A stretch of 64,000 nucleotides of DNA, taken from an uncultured Collinsella sp. GTDB lineage: Bacteria > Actinomycetota > Coriobacteriia > Coriobacteriales > Coriobacteriaceae. Made by a program: the position numbers and the translations under genes. A model generated the notes under the pieces. That model had not been told where the DNA came from and did not search any database. It was given only the letters and a program-made list of their open reading frames with translations. The stretch lies in contig CAKTVB010000005.1 of assembly GCA_934621295.1 (NCBI GenBank), positions 47,599 through 111,598 of the forward strand, in the 5' to 3' direction. Shown here one piece after another: positions 41,739 to 50,582 of the stretch. Numbering within the stretch: the first letter of the stretch is position 1; each line of letters starts with the position of its first letter.

Positions 41739-43271
41739 GTGGAAGGCTGGAACTTGACCGGAACCTCTTCGGGCTCGTTTATCGACTTTGCGAACGCCAT
41801 GGCCGATAGCGAGACCGCAAAACAATCCGCCGCGGGAGGGGATGGCGACGCGCTCTCCGTTTCCCAGGCGGTCGAGATGGCGGCGAATGCGCTCGATGCC
41901 ATCCCGCAGCTCACGGTGATTGGCGAGGTAACGGGTTTTCGCGGCCCCAACGCCCGAAGCGGCCACTGCTATTTCCAGATTAAGGACGATTCCTCGGCGG
42001 TCGATTGCAAAATCTGGCGCGGCGTCTACTCCAAGCGCGCCTTCGATTTGCGTGATGGCCTGCAGGTGCAGTTCACCGGTTCGTTTGATTTGTACAAGCC
42101 CACAGGGCGCATGAGCTTTATCGCGAAAAGCTTCTCGCTTGCAGGGGAGGGTCTGCTTCGTCAGCAGGTGGCGGCTCTTGCCGAGAAACTTCGTCGCGAG
42201 GGCCTTATGGATGAGGCTCGCAAACGCCATGTTCCCGTGTTTTGCAATCGTGTGGCCGTGGTCACGTCGCTTTCGGGTGCAGTGATCGACGATGTGAAGC
42301 GCACGCTCCGCCGCCGCAATCCGCTGGTGGAGCTTATCTGCGTAGGTGCGAAAGTTCAGGGCGAGGGGGCTCCTGCCGAGCTTATCGAGGGCCTGCGCCG
42401 CGCTGCCGCCATCGAGCCTGCTCCCGACTGCATCTTGCTTGTGCGTGGAGGCGGCTCGTTTGAGGACCTCATGACCTTTAACGATGAATCCTTGGCTCGC
42501 GCCGTGGCCGCTAGTCCAGTGCCCGTGGTGACCGGCATCGGCCACGAGCCCGACACGTCCATCTGCGACATGGTGAGCGACCGCCGGTGTTCGACGCCCA
42601 CGGCTGCAGCTGAGTCGGTGGCTCCCGCTCTTGCCGATCTCATCGAGGTAACCTCCACGCGCGAGCGTCGTCTGGCGAATGCGATGGGCGTGCGCCTAGC
42701 TGCGGCTCAAGATGCTCTCGATAATGATTTGCAGCGCGCGCGGAGGGCTATGGACGCTCGCCTGGAACGTTTGCGCCTCATGCTCGATGCTGCCGCTGCC
42801 CGCCCCTGCCTGACCGACCCCACGGTCATTGTCGATCGCCGTCGCGTGGAGCTCTCGCAGACTGCCGAGCGCCTGGACGCGGCTATCGAGCGCTCGCATA
42901 AGCGCTTTGCGCAGCAGCTTGACCTTGTGACACCGCGCCTGCGCGGGGCTACTGCCGGTTTTGCCAAGAAACGTCATGCGCTCGAGCTCGCTACCTCGCA
43001 GCTTCGCCACGCAGGCGCGAGTCTTCTTAATGACCCCTCCTCGCAGCTGGCGTCTTCGGCTGCAGCGCTTGACGCGCTCTCGCCGCTCAAGGTTCTTGCG
43101 CGCGGATACTCGATTGCCTATGCGCCGGCGGGTGTGCTCACGAGTGTTGTCGACGCGCATCCAGACGACGAGGTTCGCATTGCACTCGCCGACGGCAACG
43201 TGCATGCGCGCGTGACATCTGTCGAGGCGGCGGACAACCTGAGCGTCGATACCGCCACCCCTGCGAGCTAG
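41739..43271 (+). CDS. xseA: Exodeoxyribonuclease VII large subunit
   Basis: A 510-residue nuclease subunit that degrades single-stranded DNA in both directions. An N-terminal OB-fold (IPQLTVIGEVTGFRGPNARSGHCYFQIKD) is followed by the catalytic domain, with RVAVVTSLSGAVIDDVKRTLRRRNP and VRGGGSFEDLMTFNDE plus GIGHEPDTSICDMVSDRRCSTPTAAAE, then a long helical stalk and a short C-terminal barrel (LARGYSIAYAPAG). GTG 41739 is preferred because GAGAGGGGG lies about 8 nt before it; ATG 41706 has no ribosome-binding site. xseB follows. Confidence 0.95.
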   Translation: MEGWNLTGTSSGSFIDFANAMADSETAKQSAAGGDGDALSVSQAVEMAANALDAIPQLTVIGEVTGFRGPNARSGHCYFQIKDDSSAVDCKIWRGVYSKRAFDLRDGLQVQFTGSFDLYKPTGRMSFIAKSFSLAGEGLLRQQVAALAEKLRREGLMDEARKRHVPVFCNRVAVVTSLSGAVIDDVKRTLRRRNPLVELICVGAKVQGEGAPAELIEGLRRAAAIEPAPDCILLVRGGGSFEDLMTFNDESLARAVAASPVPVVTGIGHEPDTSICDMVSDRRCSTPTAAAESVAPALADLIEVTSTRERRLANAMGVRLAAAQDALDNDLQRARRAMDARLERLRLMLDAAAARPCLTDPTVIVDRRRVELSQTAERLDAAIERSHKRFAQQLDLVTPRLRGATAGFAKKRHALELATSQLRHAGASLLNDPSSQLASSAAALDALSPLKVLARGYSIAYAPAGVLTSVVDAHPDDEVRIALADGNVHARVTSVEAADNLSVDTATPAS

Positions 43272-43328
43272 CGGGAGCCTATCGAGAACCTATCGGATAT
43301 GGATACCTTGGATGAAAGGGATTTGACT

Positions 43329-43598
43329 ATGGAGAACCAGACCAACGTGGACGAGCTGAGCTATCGCGAGGCTTCGACCGAGCTTGAGCACATCATTCGC
43401 AACCTTGAATCGGGCGATATGGAGCTTGAGGCCTCCCTTAAGAGCTATACGCGCGGCGTGGAGCTGCTTCGTAGTCTGCGCGGTCGTCTGGCAGATGCCG
43501 AGCAGAAGGTCTCGGTGCTCATGGCCGATATCGACGGAAACGATGTGCTGCAGCCCGCAGATGCAGCGAGCACGGAGGACAAGCCGAGCTTCCTGTAA
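43329..43598 (+). CDS. xseB: Exodeoxyribonuclease VII small subunit
   Basis: An 89-residue helical-hairpin subunit that wraps around the stalk of the large subunit. The family motif is clear: LSYREASTELEHIIRNLESGDMELEASL. ATG 43329 follows AAAGGG, 57 nt after the xseA stop. The acidic tail of about 20 residues is poorly conserved in the family and unremarkable. Confidence 0.95.
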   Translation: MENQTNVDELSYREASTELEHIIRNLESGDMELEASLKSYTRGVELLRSLRGRLADAEQKVSVLMADIDGNDVLQPADAASTEDKPSFL

Positions 43599-43759
43599 GG
43601 ATGCTCCCGGTCCTGACACCCGCATAAGATAGATGCGGCCGGCTTGCCTATGCTCGCCGTATAATCGAGGAGGCCTGCATTGTTGTGGCCTTGTGTCCGC
43701 TTGCCGCGCCCTGTGCGGTTGCGGCAACGGATTTGCGACTCAGTATGAAAGGACCCAAT

Positions 43760-44095
43760 ATGGAAGACTGCATCTTCTGCAAGATCGCCGCTCACGAGAT
43801 TCCCTCCACCGTGGTATACGAGGACGATCAGGTTATCGCCTTTGACGACTTGAATCCTCAGGCACCCGTCCACACGCTTGTTATCCCCAAGGAGCACTAC
43901 GCCAACATCTGCGACGGCGTGCCGGGCGAGACGCTCGCCGCCATGGCCCATGCCGTGGACGAGGTCGTGCGCGCAAAAGGCCTTACCAGCGGATTCCGCG
44001 TGATCACCAATACCGGCGCCGACGCCGGCCAGACTGTGATGCACTTCCATATGCACGTGCTGGGCGGACGCGACCTCGGTGAGAACCTCATCTAA
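43760..44095 (+). CDS. HIT family nucleotide hydrolase
   Basis: A 111-residue histidine-triad protein of the HinT group, which cleaves nucleoside phosphoramidates. The CIFCKI start carries Cys residues that suggest a zinc site, and the triad HFHMHVLGGR is at the C-terminus. The ATG follows GAAAGGA. It is monocistronic between xseB and ackA. Confidence 0.95.
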   Translation: MEDCIFCKIAAHEIPSTVVYEDDQVIAFDDLNPQAPVHTLVIPKEHYANICDGVPGETLAAMAHAVDEVVRAKGLTSGFRVITNTGADAGQTVMHFHMHVLGGRDLGENLI

Positions 44096-44263
44096 ACACA
44101 TATGAGAACGTTTCCCCAGCGTCAACGTCTAATTTGGTTGTAAATACCCTGTAGCAGTTGCGTATTTTGCCTATACGGATGGCGTGTTTGGCGTATTATG
44201 GGCAACGTTGTGTCGAGGGTGCGCTCTCGGCGCGCTCGGAAGTATCTTGAAGATAGGAGATTC

Positions 44264-45430
44264 ATGAACGTTCTTGTTGTGAACGCAGGCAGCTCGAGCC
44301 TCAAGTATCAGTTGCTCAACACGACGACCGGCGAGGTTTTTGTCAAGGGCAACTGTGAGCGCATCGGCATCGATGGTTCCTTCATCGGCCACTCCGAGAA
44401 TGGCAAGAAGGACACCCTGGAGGTCGCCCTGCCCGATCACAAGACGGCCATCAAGCATGTCTTCGATATCCTCAAGACCGTCGACCAGCCCATCGAGGGC
44501 ATCGGCCACCGCGTGGTTCAGGGCGGTTGGTACTTCCCCGAGTCCAAGGTCGTTACCGACGAGACCCTCGGTTGGGTCCGCGAGGTTGCACCTCTTGCCC
44601 CGCTGCACAACTATGCCGAGGCCGATGTTATCGAGATCTGCCGCGACATGTTCCCCGAGCTGGGCAACGTCATTGTTCCGGACACCGCGTTCCACTACAA
44701 CATGCCCGAGCACGCCTGGCGTTACGCCATTCCGCGTGACGTGGTCGACACCTACCACGTGCGCAAGTACGGCGCTCACGGCACCTCGCACCGCTACATC
44801 TGGCGCACCGTCGATGAGTTCACCAACCACGAGACCCACAAGCTCGTGAGCTGCCACCTGGGCTCCGGCGCCTCCCTGTGCGCCATCGAGGACGGTCAGT
44901 GCATGGACACCACCATGGGCCTGACCCCGCTCGACGGCCTGGTTATGGGCACCCGTTGCGGTACCGTCGACCCCGCTACCGTGTTCTATCTCAACCGCGT
45001 TGCCAACATGAGCATCGACGAGATCGACACCATGATGAACAAGCAGTCCGGTCTGCTCGCCGTTTCTGCCAAGTCCTCCGATTCCCGTGACATCGAGGAG
45101 GGCATGAACCAGGGCGACGAGAAGTGCGCCATGGCTCTCGAGATGTTCTACTATCGCACGAGCCAGCTCTTTGCCGAGATGGCTGCCTCCATGGAGGGCG
45201 TGGACACCATGGCCTTCACCGCTGGTATCGGCGAGAACTCCGTGACCATGCGCCAGGGCGTTGCCGACCGTCTGGCTTGGATGGGCGTCAAGATCGATCC
45301 CGAGCTCAATGCCATCCGCTCCGACGATCCGCGCGTCATCTCCACGCCGGATTCCAAGATTCGCGTCCTTGTGGTTCCCACCAACGAGGAGCTTATGATC
45401 GCTCTCGACGTTGAGGCTCTGCTCGGTTAA
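44264..45430 (+). CDS. ackA: Acetate kinase
   Basis: A 388-residue acetate kinase that makes ATP and acetate from acetyl phosphate. It starts with VLVVNAGSSSLKYQLL, and carries HRVVQGG, the HGTSHRY motif and GIGENSVTMR with the phosphate-binding loop. The ATG follows AGGAGATTC. It is followed by a terminator. Phosphotransacetylase is encoded 4 kb away on the opposite strand, with the hydrogenase pair between, so the pathway is split but local. Codon use is highly biased, as expected for a central fermentation enzyme. Confidence 0.97.
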   Translation: MNVLVVNAGSSSLKYQLLNTTTGEVFVKGNCERIGIDGSFIGHSENGKKDTLEVALPDHKTAIKHVFDILKTVDQPIEGIGHRVVQGGWYFPESKVVTDETLGWVREVAPLAPLHNYAEADVIEICRDMFPELGNVIVPDTAFHYNMPEHAWRYAIPRDVVDTYHVRKYGAHGTSHRYIWRTVDEFTNHETHKLVSCHLGSGASLCAIEDGQCMDTTMGLTPLDGLVMGTRCGTVDPATVFYLNRVANMSIDEIDTMMNKQSGLLAVSAKSSDSRDIEEGMNQGDEKCAMALEMFYYRTSQLFAEMAASMEGVDTMAFTAGIGENSVTMRQGVADRLAWMGVKIDPELNAIRSDDPRVISTPDSKIRVLVVPTNEELMIALDVEALLG

Positions 45431-45459
45431 TCCGTAGCTGTTCGCTCGATTGATTTATG

Positions 45460-45491
45460 CGCCCGGTTGCCTGTGCGACCGGGCGTTTTTT
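45460..45491 (+). terminator. Terminator after ackA
   Basis: CGCCCGGT at 45460-45467 pairs with ACCGGGCG at 45478-45485, followed by T6. Confidence 0.92.
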
Positions 45492-45773
45492 GTTGGGCGG
45501 GCGCCCGCTGTCGACAATCGTGGCGAAGCGATTGTGCCTTTTCGTGTCGTAGCTCCATGCCGCCAGCTCTTTAATGAACATCCCGTATTAAGATGTCTTC
45601 TTTTTATGTACTGCGATGCCGTCAGACTCGCCCGCGCCCCAATTGAAGCCGCTGGGGGGATTGGTATTGCCTTGCTGACTTACTCAGCCGATAGACTTAT
45701 GCGTAACTGTTGGTTGGAAGCATCAATTTTCATCAAGACGTGCTTTGTACTGTTATAGGGGAGAGGAGACAGT
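45492..45773. other. Gap upstream of the hydrogenase pair
   Basis: After the ackA terminator there is no supported gene. A 7-bp hairpin (ACAATCG at 45514-45520 with CGATTGT at 45529-45535) is the only regular structure. The start of the next gene has GAGAGGAG before it. No promoter was called with confidence. Confidence 0.5.
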
Positions 45774-47603
45774 ATGGCCAGGCTTCACGTTATGGAGCGT
45801 AGCCACGCACAGGCGGTCATGGATGACCTGCACGACGCGCTCGGCCGCAGGCTGGCGGTAAGCTCGCTTGCACCGTGCCCCGTCGAGTTCACGGCGGCGC
45901 TTGCGCGCATGTGCTCGACGCAGAGTTGCGGCAAGTGCACGCCGTGCCGAGTTGGACTGCGTGCGCTCGACGATCTTTTGCAAGATGTGCTTGAGGGAGA
46001 CGCCAACGACGACACGCTCGCGCTTATCGAGCGTACGGCCGAGACGATCTACTATTCGAGCGATTGCGCCATCGGCTACGAGGCTGGTGAGATGGCCCTC
46101 ACGGCCATTCGTGGTTTCCGTGACGACTTTGAACACCACATTCAGCATCATAGCTGCGGGTTCGACAGGGCAGAACAGGTTCCCTGCGTTTCCGGTTGCC
46201 CTGCTCATGTTGATATCCCCGGCTACATCTCCTTGGTGGAGGCCGGCCGCAACACCGATGCCGTCAAGCTCATCCGCAAGGACAATCCGTTGCCGCTCGT
46301 GTGCGGTCTTGTGTGCGAGCACCCGTGCGAGATGCATTGCCGCCGCGGCATGGTGGACGACCCCATGAACATCCTTGCGCTCAAGCGCTTTGCTACCGAG
46401 CATATGGAGTGCGACTACCGTCCCGCAATCGCGCCCGCCACGGGCAAGAAGATTGCCGTCGTCGGCGGTGGTCCTGCCGGCCTTTCGTGCGCATACTACC
46501 TGGCCATCATGGGTCACAAGGTCACGATTTTCGAGCAGCGCCGCCATCTTGGCGGCATGCTTCGCTATGGTATTCCCAGCTATCGTCTGCCTCGCGAGCG
46601 CCTGCAGTCCGAGATTGACTGGATTCTCGATTGCGGTATCGACGTCGAGCTCGAACATTCGGTCGATGCTGCGGAGCTTGAGCGTCTCGGCTCCGAATTC
46701 GATTCCGTCTATCTGGCAATCGGTGCGCATGCAGACAAGAAGCTCGGCCTTCCCAACGAGGATGCGCCTGGCGTCGAGTCTGCGGTGAAGATGCTTCGCG
46801 CCATTGGCGACGAGGCCATGCCCGATCTTTCGGGCCAGCGCATCGTGGTCGTGGGTGGCGGAAACGTTGCTATGGACGTTGCCCGTTCCGCTGTTCGCCT
46901 TGGCGCAGAAAAAGTTTCCATCGTCTACCGTCGCCGCATCTGCGATATGACGGCACAGGACGCCGAGATCGCCGGCGCACAGGCCGAGGGTTGCGAGATC
47001 CTCGAGCTTACGGCCCCTGTTGCGGTTGAGGTCGATGCATCCGGACATGTCTGTGGCCTGCGCGTCCAACCTCAGATTATCGGTGAGCCTCGTCGCGGCC
47101 GCCCAGCCCCTTGCGCTTCTGAAGAGGGCGAGCGCGTGGTCGAGTGCGAACGCATCTACGTGGCCATCGGTCAGGATATCGTCTCCGCACCCTTTGAAGC
47201 CGTGGGCGTTGCTTGCAAATGGGGACGTATCCTCACCGAGCCCGATGGAAGCGTTCCCGGGTTCGATGGCCTGTTTTGCGGCGGCGACTGCCAGACCGGT
47301 CCTGCTACCGTCATCCGCGCCATCAACGCGGGCAAGGTCGCGGCTGCCAACATCGACCACTATCTGGGATTTGACCACAAGATCGGCATCGATACCGAGC
47401 TTCCCACCCTCAAGCTCAAGGGCCTTCACAAGTGCGGGCGCTGCGAGCTCAAGGAGCGCGAGGCCGGCGAGCGCACCGGAGACTGGGAGCTTGTCGAGCA
47501 GGGGCTCTCGTCCGAGGAGGCGCGCCAGGAGGCGTCGCGTTGCCTGCGCTGCGACCACTTTGGCTTCGGCTCGTTCCGCGGAGGGAGGATTGACCAATGG
47601 TAA
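45774..47603 (+). CDS. GltD-like FAD/NAD(P) oxidoreductase with NuoF-type Fe-S start
   Basis: A 609-residue hydrogenase partner. Residues 1-120 hold SCGKCTPCRVG, the iron-sulfur motif typical of the C-terminus of NuoF/HydB. Residues 125-600 look like the GltD small subunit of glutamate synthase: CVSGCPAHVDIPGY and CEHPCEMHCRRG cysteines, the FAD motif VVGGGPAGLSCAYYLAIMGH and the NAD(P) motif VVVGGGNVAMDVARSAVRLG. A CGRCELKE and CLRCDHF pair closes it. It probably passes electrons between NAD(P)H and the [FeFe] hydrogenase encoded next, which overlaps it by 7 nt. Whether it bifurcates electrons is not shown by sequence. Confidence 0.88.
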   Translation: MARLHVMERSHAQAVMDDLHDALGRRLAVSSLAPCPVEFTAALARMCSTQSCGKCTPCRVGLRALDDLLQDVLEGDANDDTLALIERTAETIYYSSDCAIGYEAGEMALTAIRGFRDDFEHHIQHHSCGFDRAEQVPCVSGCPAHVDIPGYISLVEAGRNTDAVKLIRKDNPLPLVCGLVCEHPCEMHCRRGMVDDPMNILALKRFATEHMECDYRPAIAPATGKKIAVVGGGPAGLSCAYYLAIMGHKVTIFEQRRHLGGMLRYGIPSYRLPRERLQSEIDWILDCGIDVELEHSVDAAELERLGSEFDSVYLAIGAHADKKLGLPNEDAPGVESAVKMLRAIGDEAMPDLSGQRIVVVGGGNVAMDVARSAVRLGAEKVSIVYRRRICDMTAQDAEIAGAQAEGCEILELTAPVAVEVDASGHVCGLRVQPQIIGEPRRGRPAPCASEEGERVVECERIYVAIGQDIVSAPFEAVGVACKWGRILTEPDGSVPGFDGLFCGGDCQTGPATVIRAINAGKVAAANIDHYLGFDHKIGIDTELPTLKLKGLHKCGRCELKEREAGERTGDWELVEQGLSSEEARQEASRCLRCDHFGFGSFRGGRIDQW

Positions 47604-49336
47604 CGATTACGATTGACGGTAACGTTTGCGAAGTGCCCGCTAACATGACGATTCTGGAGGCGGCGGCTTCTGTAGGCATCAAGATTCCGACGTTGTGCTA
47701 TCTCAAGGATCTAAACGAGGTGGGCGGTTGCCGCGTGTGCGTGGTCGAGGTCGAGGGCGCCGAGCACCTTGTTGCCGCGTGCAACAATAACGTCCTTGAC
47801 GGCATGGTCGTTCACACGAATAGCCCCAAGGTCCGTGCGGCGCGCAAGACCAACGTCCAGCTGCTTCTCTCGCAGCATGATTCCTCGTGCACCAGCTGTG
47901 TGCGTTCCGGCAACTGCACGCTTCAGACCGTGGCCAACGACCTTGGCATCTATCGTCTTCCGTATAAGAAGCATGTTGAGCACAACTCCTGGGACCGCAC
48001 CTTCCCGCTCATTCGCGATAACGAGAAGTGCATCCGCTGTCTGCGCTGCATCCAGGTGTGCGAAAAGGTTCAGGGCCTTGGGGTTTGGGACCTCACCAAC
48101 CGCGCTTCCCATGCTTCTGTGGACGTGCGCGGCCGCAAGCCCATCACCGAGGTTGACTGTGCTGCGTGCGGACAGTGCATTACCCACTGCCCTGTAGGTG
48201 CTCTTCGCGAGCGCGACGATACCGAGCGCGTCTTTGACGCCATGGCAGATCCGAACAAGGTCGTCATGTTCCAGATCGCTCCCGCCGTGCGCACCTCCTG
48301 GGGCGAGGAACTGGGCCTTTCCCGTGAGGAAGCAACGGTCGAGCGCCTTTGTTCCCTTTTGCACGCGATGGGCGCGAGCTACGTGTTCGACACCGATTTC
48401 TCTGCCGACCTCACCATCATGGAGGAGGGCTCCGAGCTGTTGCATCGCATTGCCGAGCATGACGCTGGCGGCGAGGACTCCCCGGCGCTGCCGCTTATGA
48501 CGTCGTGCTGCCCCGGCTGGGTTCGCTACGTCAAGGCGCGCTATCCGCAGTTCGTGCCCCAGGTCTCGACTTCCAAGTCGCCGCAGCAGATGTTCGGCGC
48601 CATGGCAAAGACGCATTATGCAAACGTGCTCGGCGTCGACCCCAAGGACGTCTTTTGCGTCTCGATCATGCCTTGCGTCGCAAAGAAGACCGAGGCGGCG
48701 CTTCCCACTATGGTGGGGGAGAGCGGCGAGCCCGATGTCGATGTTGCGCTTACGGTTCGCGAGGTCGTGCGCATGATCCGCGCCTCGCATATGGATCCCG
48801 CCAACTACGAGGATCGCGAGCTCGATCGTCCGCTCGGCTTTGGCACGGGCGCCGGTGTGATTTTCGGCACGACGGGCGGCGTTATGGAGGCGGCGCTGCG
48901 TTCGGCATACTTCCTTGTGGTGGGGGAGAATCCTGCGCCCGACGCCTTTAAGGAGGTCCGTGGCGCCGATGGTTGGCGTGAGGCTACCTTTGATCTCAAC
49001 GGCCGTGAGCTCCGCGTGGCCGTGGCGCATGGCCTGGCAAATGCCGGCAAGCTGCTCGATGCGCTTGAGCGCGGCGCTGTGCACTATGACTTCGTCGAGG
49101 TCATGGCGTGCCCCGGCGGCTGCGTTGGCGGCGGCGGTCAGCCCATTCACGATGGCGTTGAGCTTGCCGATGAGAGAGCTGCGGTATTGCGTACGCTCGA
49201 CCATGGCGCGAAGATTCGCTTTAGTCATGAGAATCCCGACGTGGCGGCCTGCTATCGGGACTTCTTGGGCGAGCCGCTCTCCGAACTTTCCGAAAAGCTT
49301 TTGCACACAGACCATACGGCTTGGGATATGCCGTAG
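47597..49336 (+). CDS. [FeFe] hydrogenase, group A
   Basis: A 579-residue hydrogenase that reduces protons to H2 or the reverse. The N-terminus has a 2Fe-2S plant-type site (CYLKDLNEVGGCRVC), a CxxC-x-C plus His site (HDSSCTSCVRSGNC) and two 4Fe-4S clusters (CIRCLRCIQVC, CAACGQCITHC). The H-cluster motifs are all intact: TSCCPGW at 302-308, MPCVAKK at 358-364 and MACPGGCVGGGGQP from 503. The maturases HydE, HydF and HydG are not in the window. It overlaps the GltD-like partner gene, and convergent pta follows. Together with ackA/pta it indicates acetate and H2 fermentation. Confidence 0.97.
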   Translation: MVTITIDGNVCEVPANMTILEAAASVGIKIPTLCYLKDLNEVGGCRVCVVEVEGAEHLVAACNNNVLDGMVVHTNSPKVRAARKTNVQLLLSQHDSSCTSCVRSGNCTLQTVANDLGIYRLPYKKHVEHNSWDRTFPLIRDNEKCIRCLRCIQVCEKVQGLGVWDLTNRASHASVDVRGRKPITEVDCAACGQCITHCPVGALRERDDTERVFDAMADPNKVVMFQIAPAVRTSWGEELGLSREEATVERLCSLLHAMGASYVFDTDFSADLTIMEEGSELLHRIAEHDAGGEDSPALPLMTSCCPGWVRYVKARYPQFVPQVSTSKSPQQMFGAMAKTHYANVLGVDPKDVFCVSIMPCVAKKTEAALPTMVGESGEPDVDVALTVREVVRMIRASHMDPANYEDRELDRPLGFGTGAGVIFGTTGGVMEAALRSAYFLVVGENPAPDAFKEVRGADGWREATFDLNGRELRVAVAHGLANAGKLLDALERGAVHYDFVEVMACPGGCVGGGGQPIHDGVELADERAAVLRTLDHGAKIRFSHENPDVAACYRDFLGEPLSELSEKLLHTDHTAWDMP

Positions 49337-49345
49337 TTCGTAGGT

Positions 49346-49397
49346 AAAAAATCGCCCTCCCTCGCTTTGACCGGCTGGTCGTTACGGGGGAGGGCGG
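49346..49397. terminator. Bidirectional terminator between hydrogenase and pta
   Basis: CGCCCTCCC at 49353-49361 pairs with GGGAGGGCG at 49388-49396. On the minus strand a T6 run follows, so it is strongest for pta. Confidence 0.8.
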
Positions 49398-49447
49398 ATT
49401 CTTACAGCGCGAAGCGGCGCGTAAGGAAAGACTTTTGAGTAGAAGGG

Positions 49448-50428
49448 TTACTCGGCCATCTGAGCCTGGACGGCGGTGATGGCAACGACGCCCACGATGT
49501 CGTCTGCAGAGCAGCCGCGGGACAGGTCGTTCACCGGTTTGGCGATGCCCTGGAGCACGGGGCCGTAAGCCTCGGCACCAGCGAAACGCTGTACGAGCTT
49601 GTAGCCGATGTTGCCGCTCTCGAGGTCGGGGAAGACCAGGATGTTGGCGTTACCGGCAACGGAGGAGTGGGGAGCCTTGAGCTCGGCCACGGACTTCACG
49701 AGTGCGGCGTCGAGCTGCAGGTCGCCGTCGAGAGCGAGCTCGGGAGCCTTCTCGTTGGCCAGCTGCACGGCTTCCTGGACCTTGGTGGGAACGTCGCCCT
49801 TGGCGGAGCCCATGGTGGAGAAGGAGAGCATAGCGACCTTGGGGTCGGCACCGGGCATAAAGGCGCGCCAGGAGTCGGCGGAGGCGATGGCGATCTCGGA
49901 GAGTTCATCGGCGGTGGGGTTGATATTCAGACCGCAGTCGGCAAACAGCAGGGTGCCGTTCTCGCCGTACTCGGGGGTCTTGGTGCACATGATGAAGAAG
50001 GCCGAGACCAGCTTGGTGCCGGGGGCGGTCTTCAGGATCTGCAGTGCGGGGCGCAGAGTGTTGGCCGTGGAGTGGCAAGCACCGGAGACCAGGCCGTCGG
50101 CGTCGCCCATCTTGACCATCATGGTGCCAAAGTAGGTGGCATCGTTCATCTGCTCGCGGGCCTCGGGGAGGGTCACACCCTTCTTGGCGCGCAGCTCGGC
50201 GAACTTGGCGGCATAGGCCTCTTTGCGCTCGGCAGTGCGGGGGTTGATAACGGTGGCGCCGGGAACGTCGATCTCTGCGGGGTCGCCCAGGATGATGAGG
50301 TTGGCAAGGCCTTCCTCAACGATCTTCTTAGCAGCCTCGATGGTGCGGGGGTCCTCACCCTCGGGAAGAACGATGGTCTTCTTGTCTGCCTTGGCAGCAG
50401 CCTTCATACGGTCCAGGAAATCGCTCAT
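49448..50428 (-). CDS. pta: Phosphate acetyltransferase
   Basis: A 326-residue short-form Pta that makes acetyl phosphate from acetyl-CoA. The KKTIVLPEGEDPRTIEAA start, DGLVSGACHSTANTLRPALQI and VFPDLESGNIGYKLVQRF blocks are typical. The short form lacks the N-terminal DRTGG domain of the long enzyme. ATG 50428 follows GAGGAGAG; the upstream in-frame start has none. It is convergent with the hydrogenase gene and lies 4 kb from ackA on the opposite strand. Confidence 0.96.
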   Translation of the reverse strand: MSDFLDRMKAAAKADKKTIVLPEGEDPRTIEAAKKIVEEGLANLIILGDPAEIDVPGATVINPRTAERKEAYAAKFAELRAKKGVTLPEAREQMNDATYFGTMMVKMGDADGLVSGACHSTANTLRPALQILKTAPGTKLVSAFFIMCTKTPEYGENGTLLFADCGLNINPTADELSEIAIASADSWRAFMPGADPKVAMLSFSTMGSAKGDVPTKVQEAVQLANEKAPELALDGDLQLDAALVKSVAELKAPHSSVAGNANILVFPDLESGNIGYKLVQRFAGAEAYGPVLQGIAKPVNDLSRGCSADDIVGVVAITAVQAQMAE

Positions 50429-50582
50429 GTCTCTCCTCATCTCTTTGCGCACGAACATTCAAGTTCATGTTGAGCTTTCCTTGTGTGGCACGAAACATTA
50501 TAGGTACCACGCGCTATAATCCATACGACATTTTGTGCGCACTATAGAGCTTGCGCATCCGAATTTCCTGCAAGGAGCTGTA

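Noticed and set aside
45751..45760. TATAGG as the promoter of the hydrogenase pair
   Set aside because: It lies only about 15 nt from the start codon, leaving no room for the leader and ribosome-binding site.
45753..49315. Two long minus-strand frames opposite the hydrogenase pair
   Set aside because: Antisense shadows of two clearly conserved genes; both have the biased composition typical of shadows.
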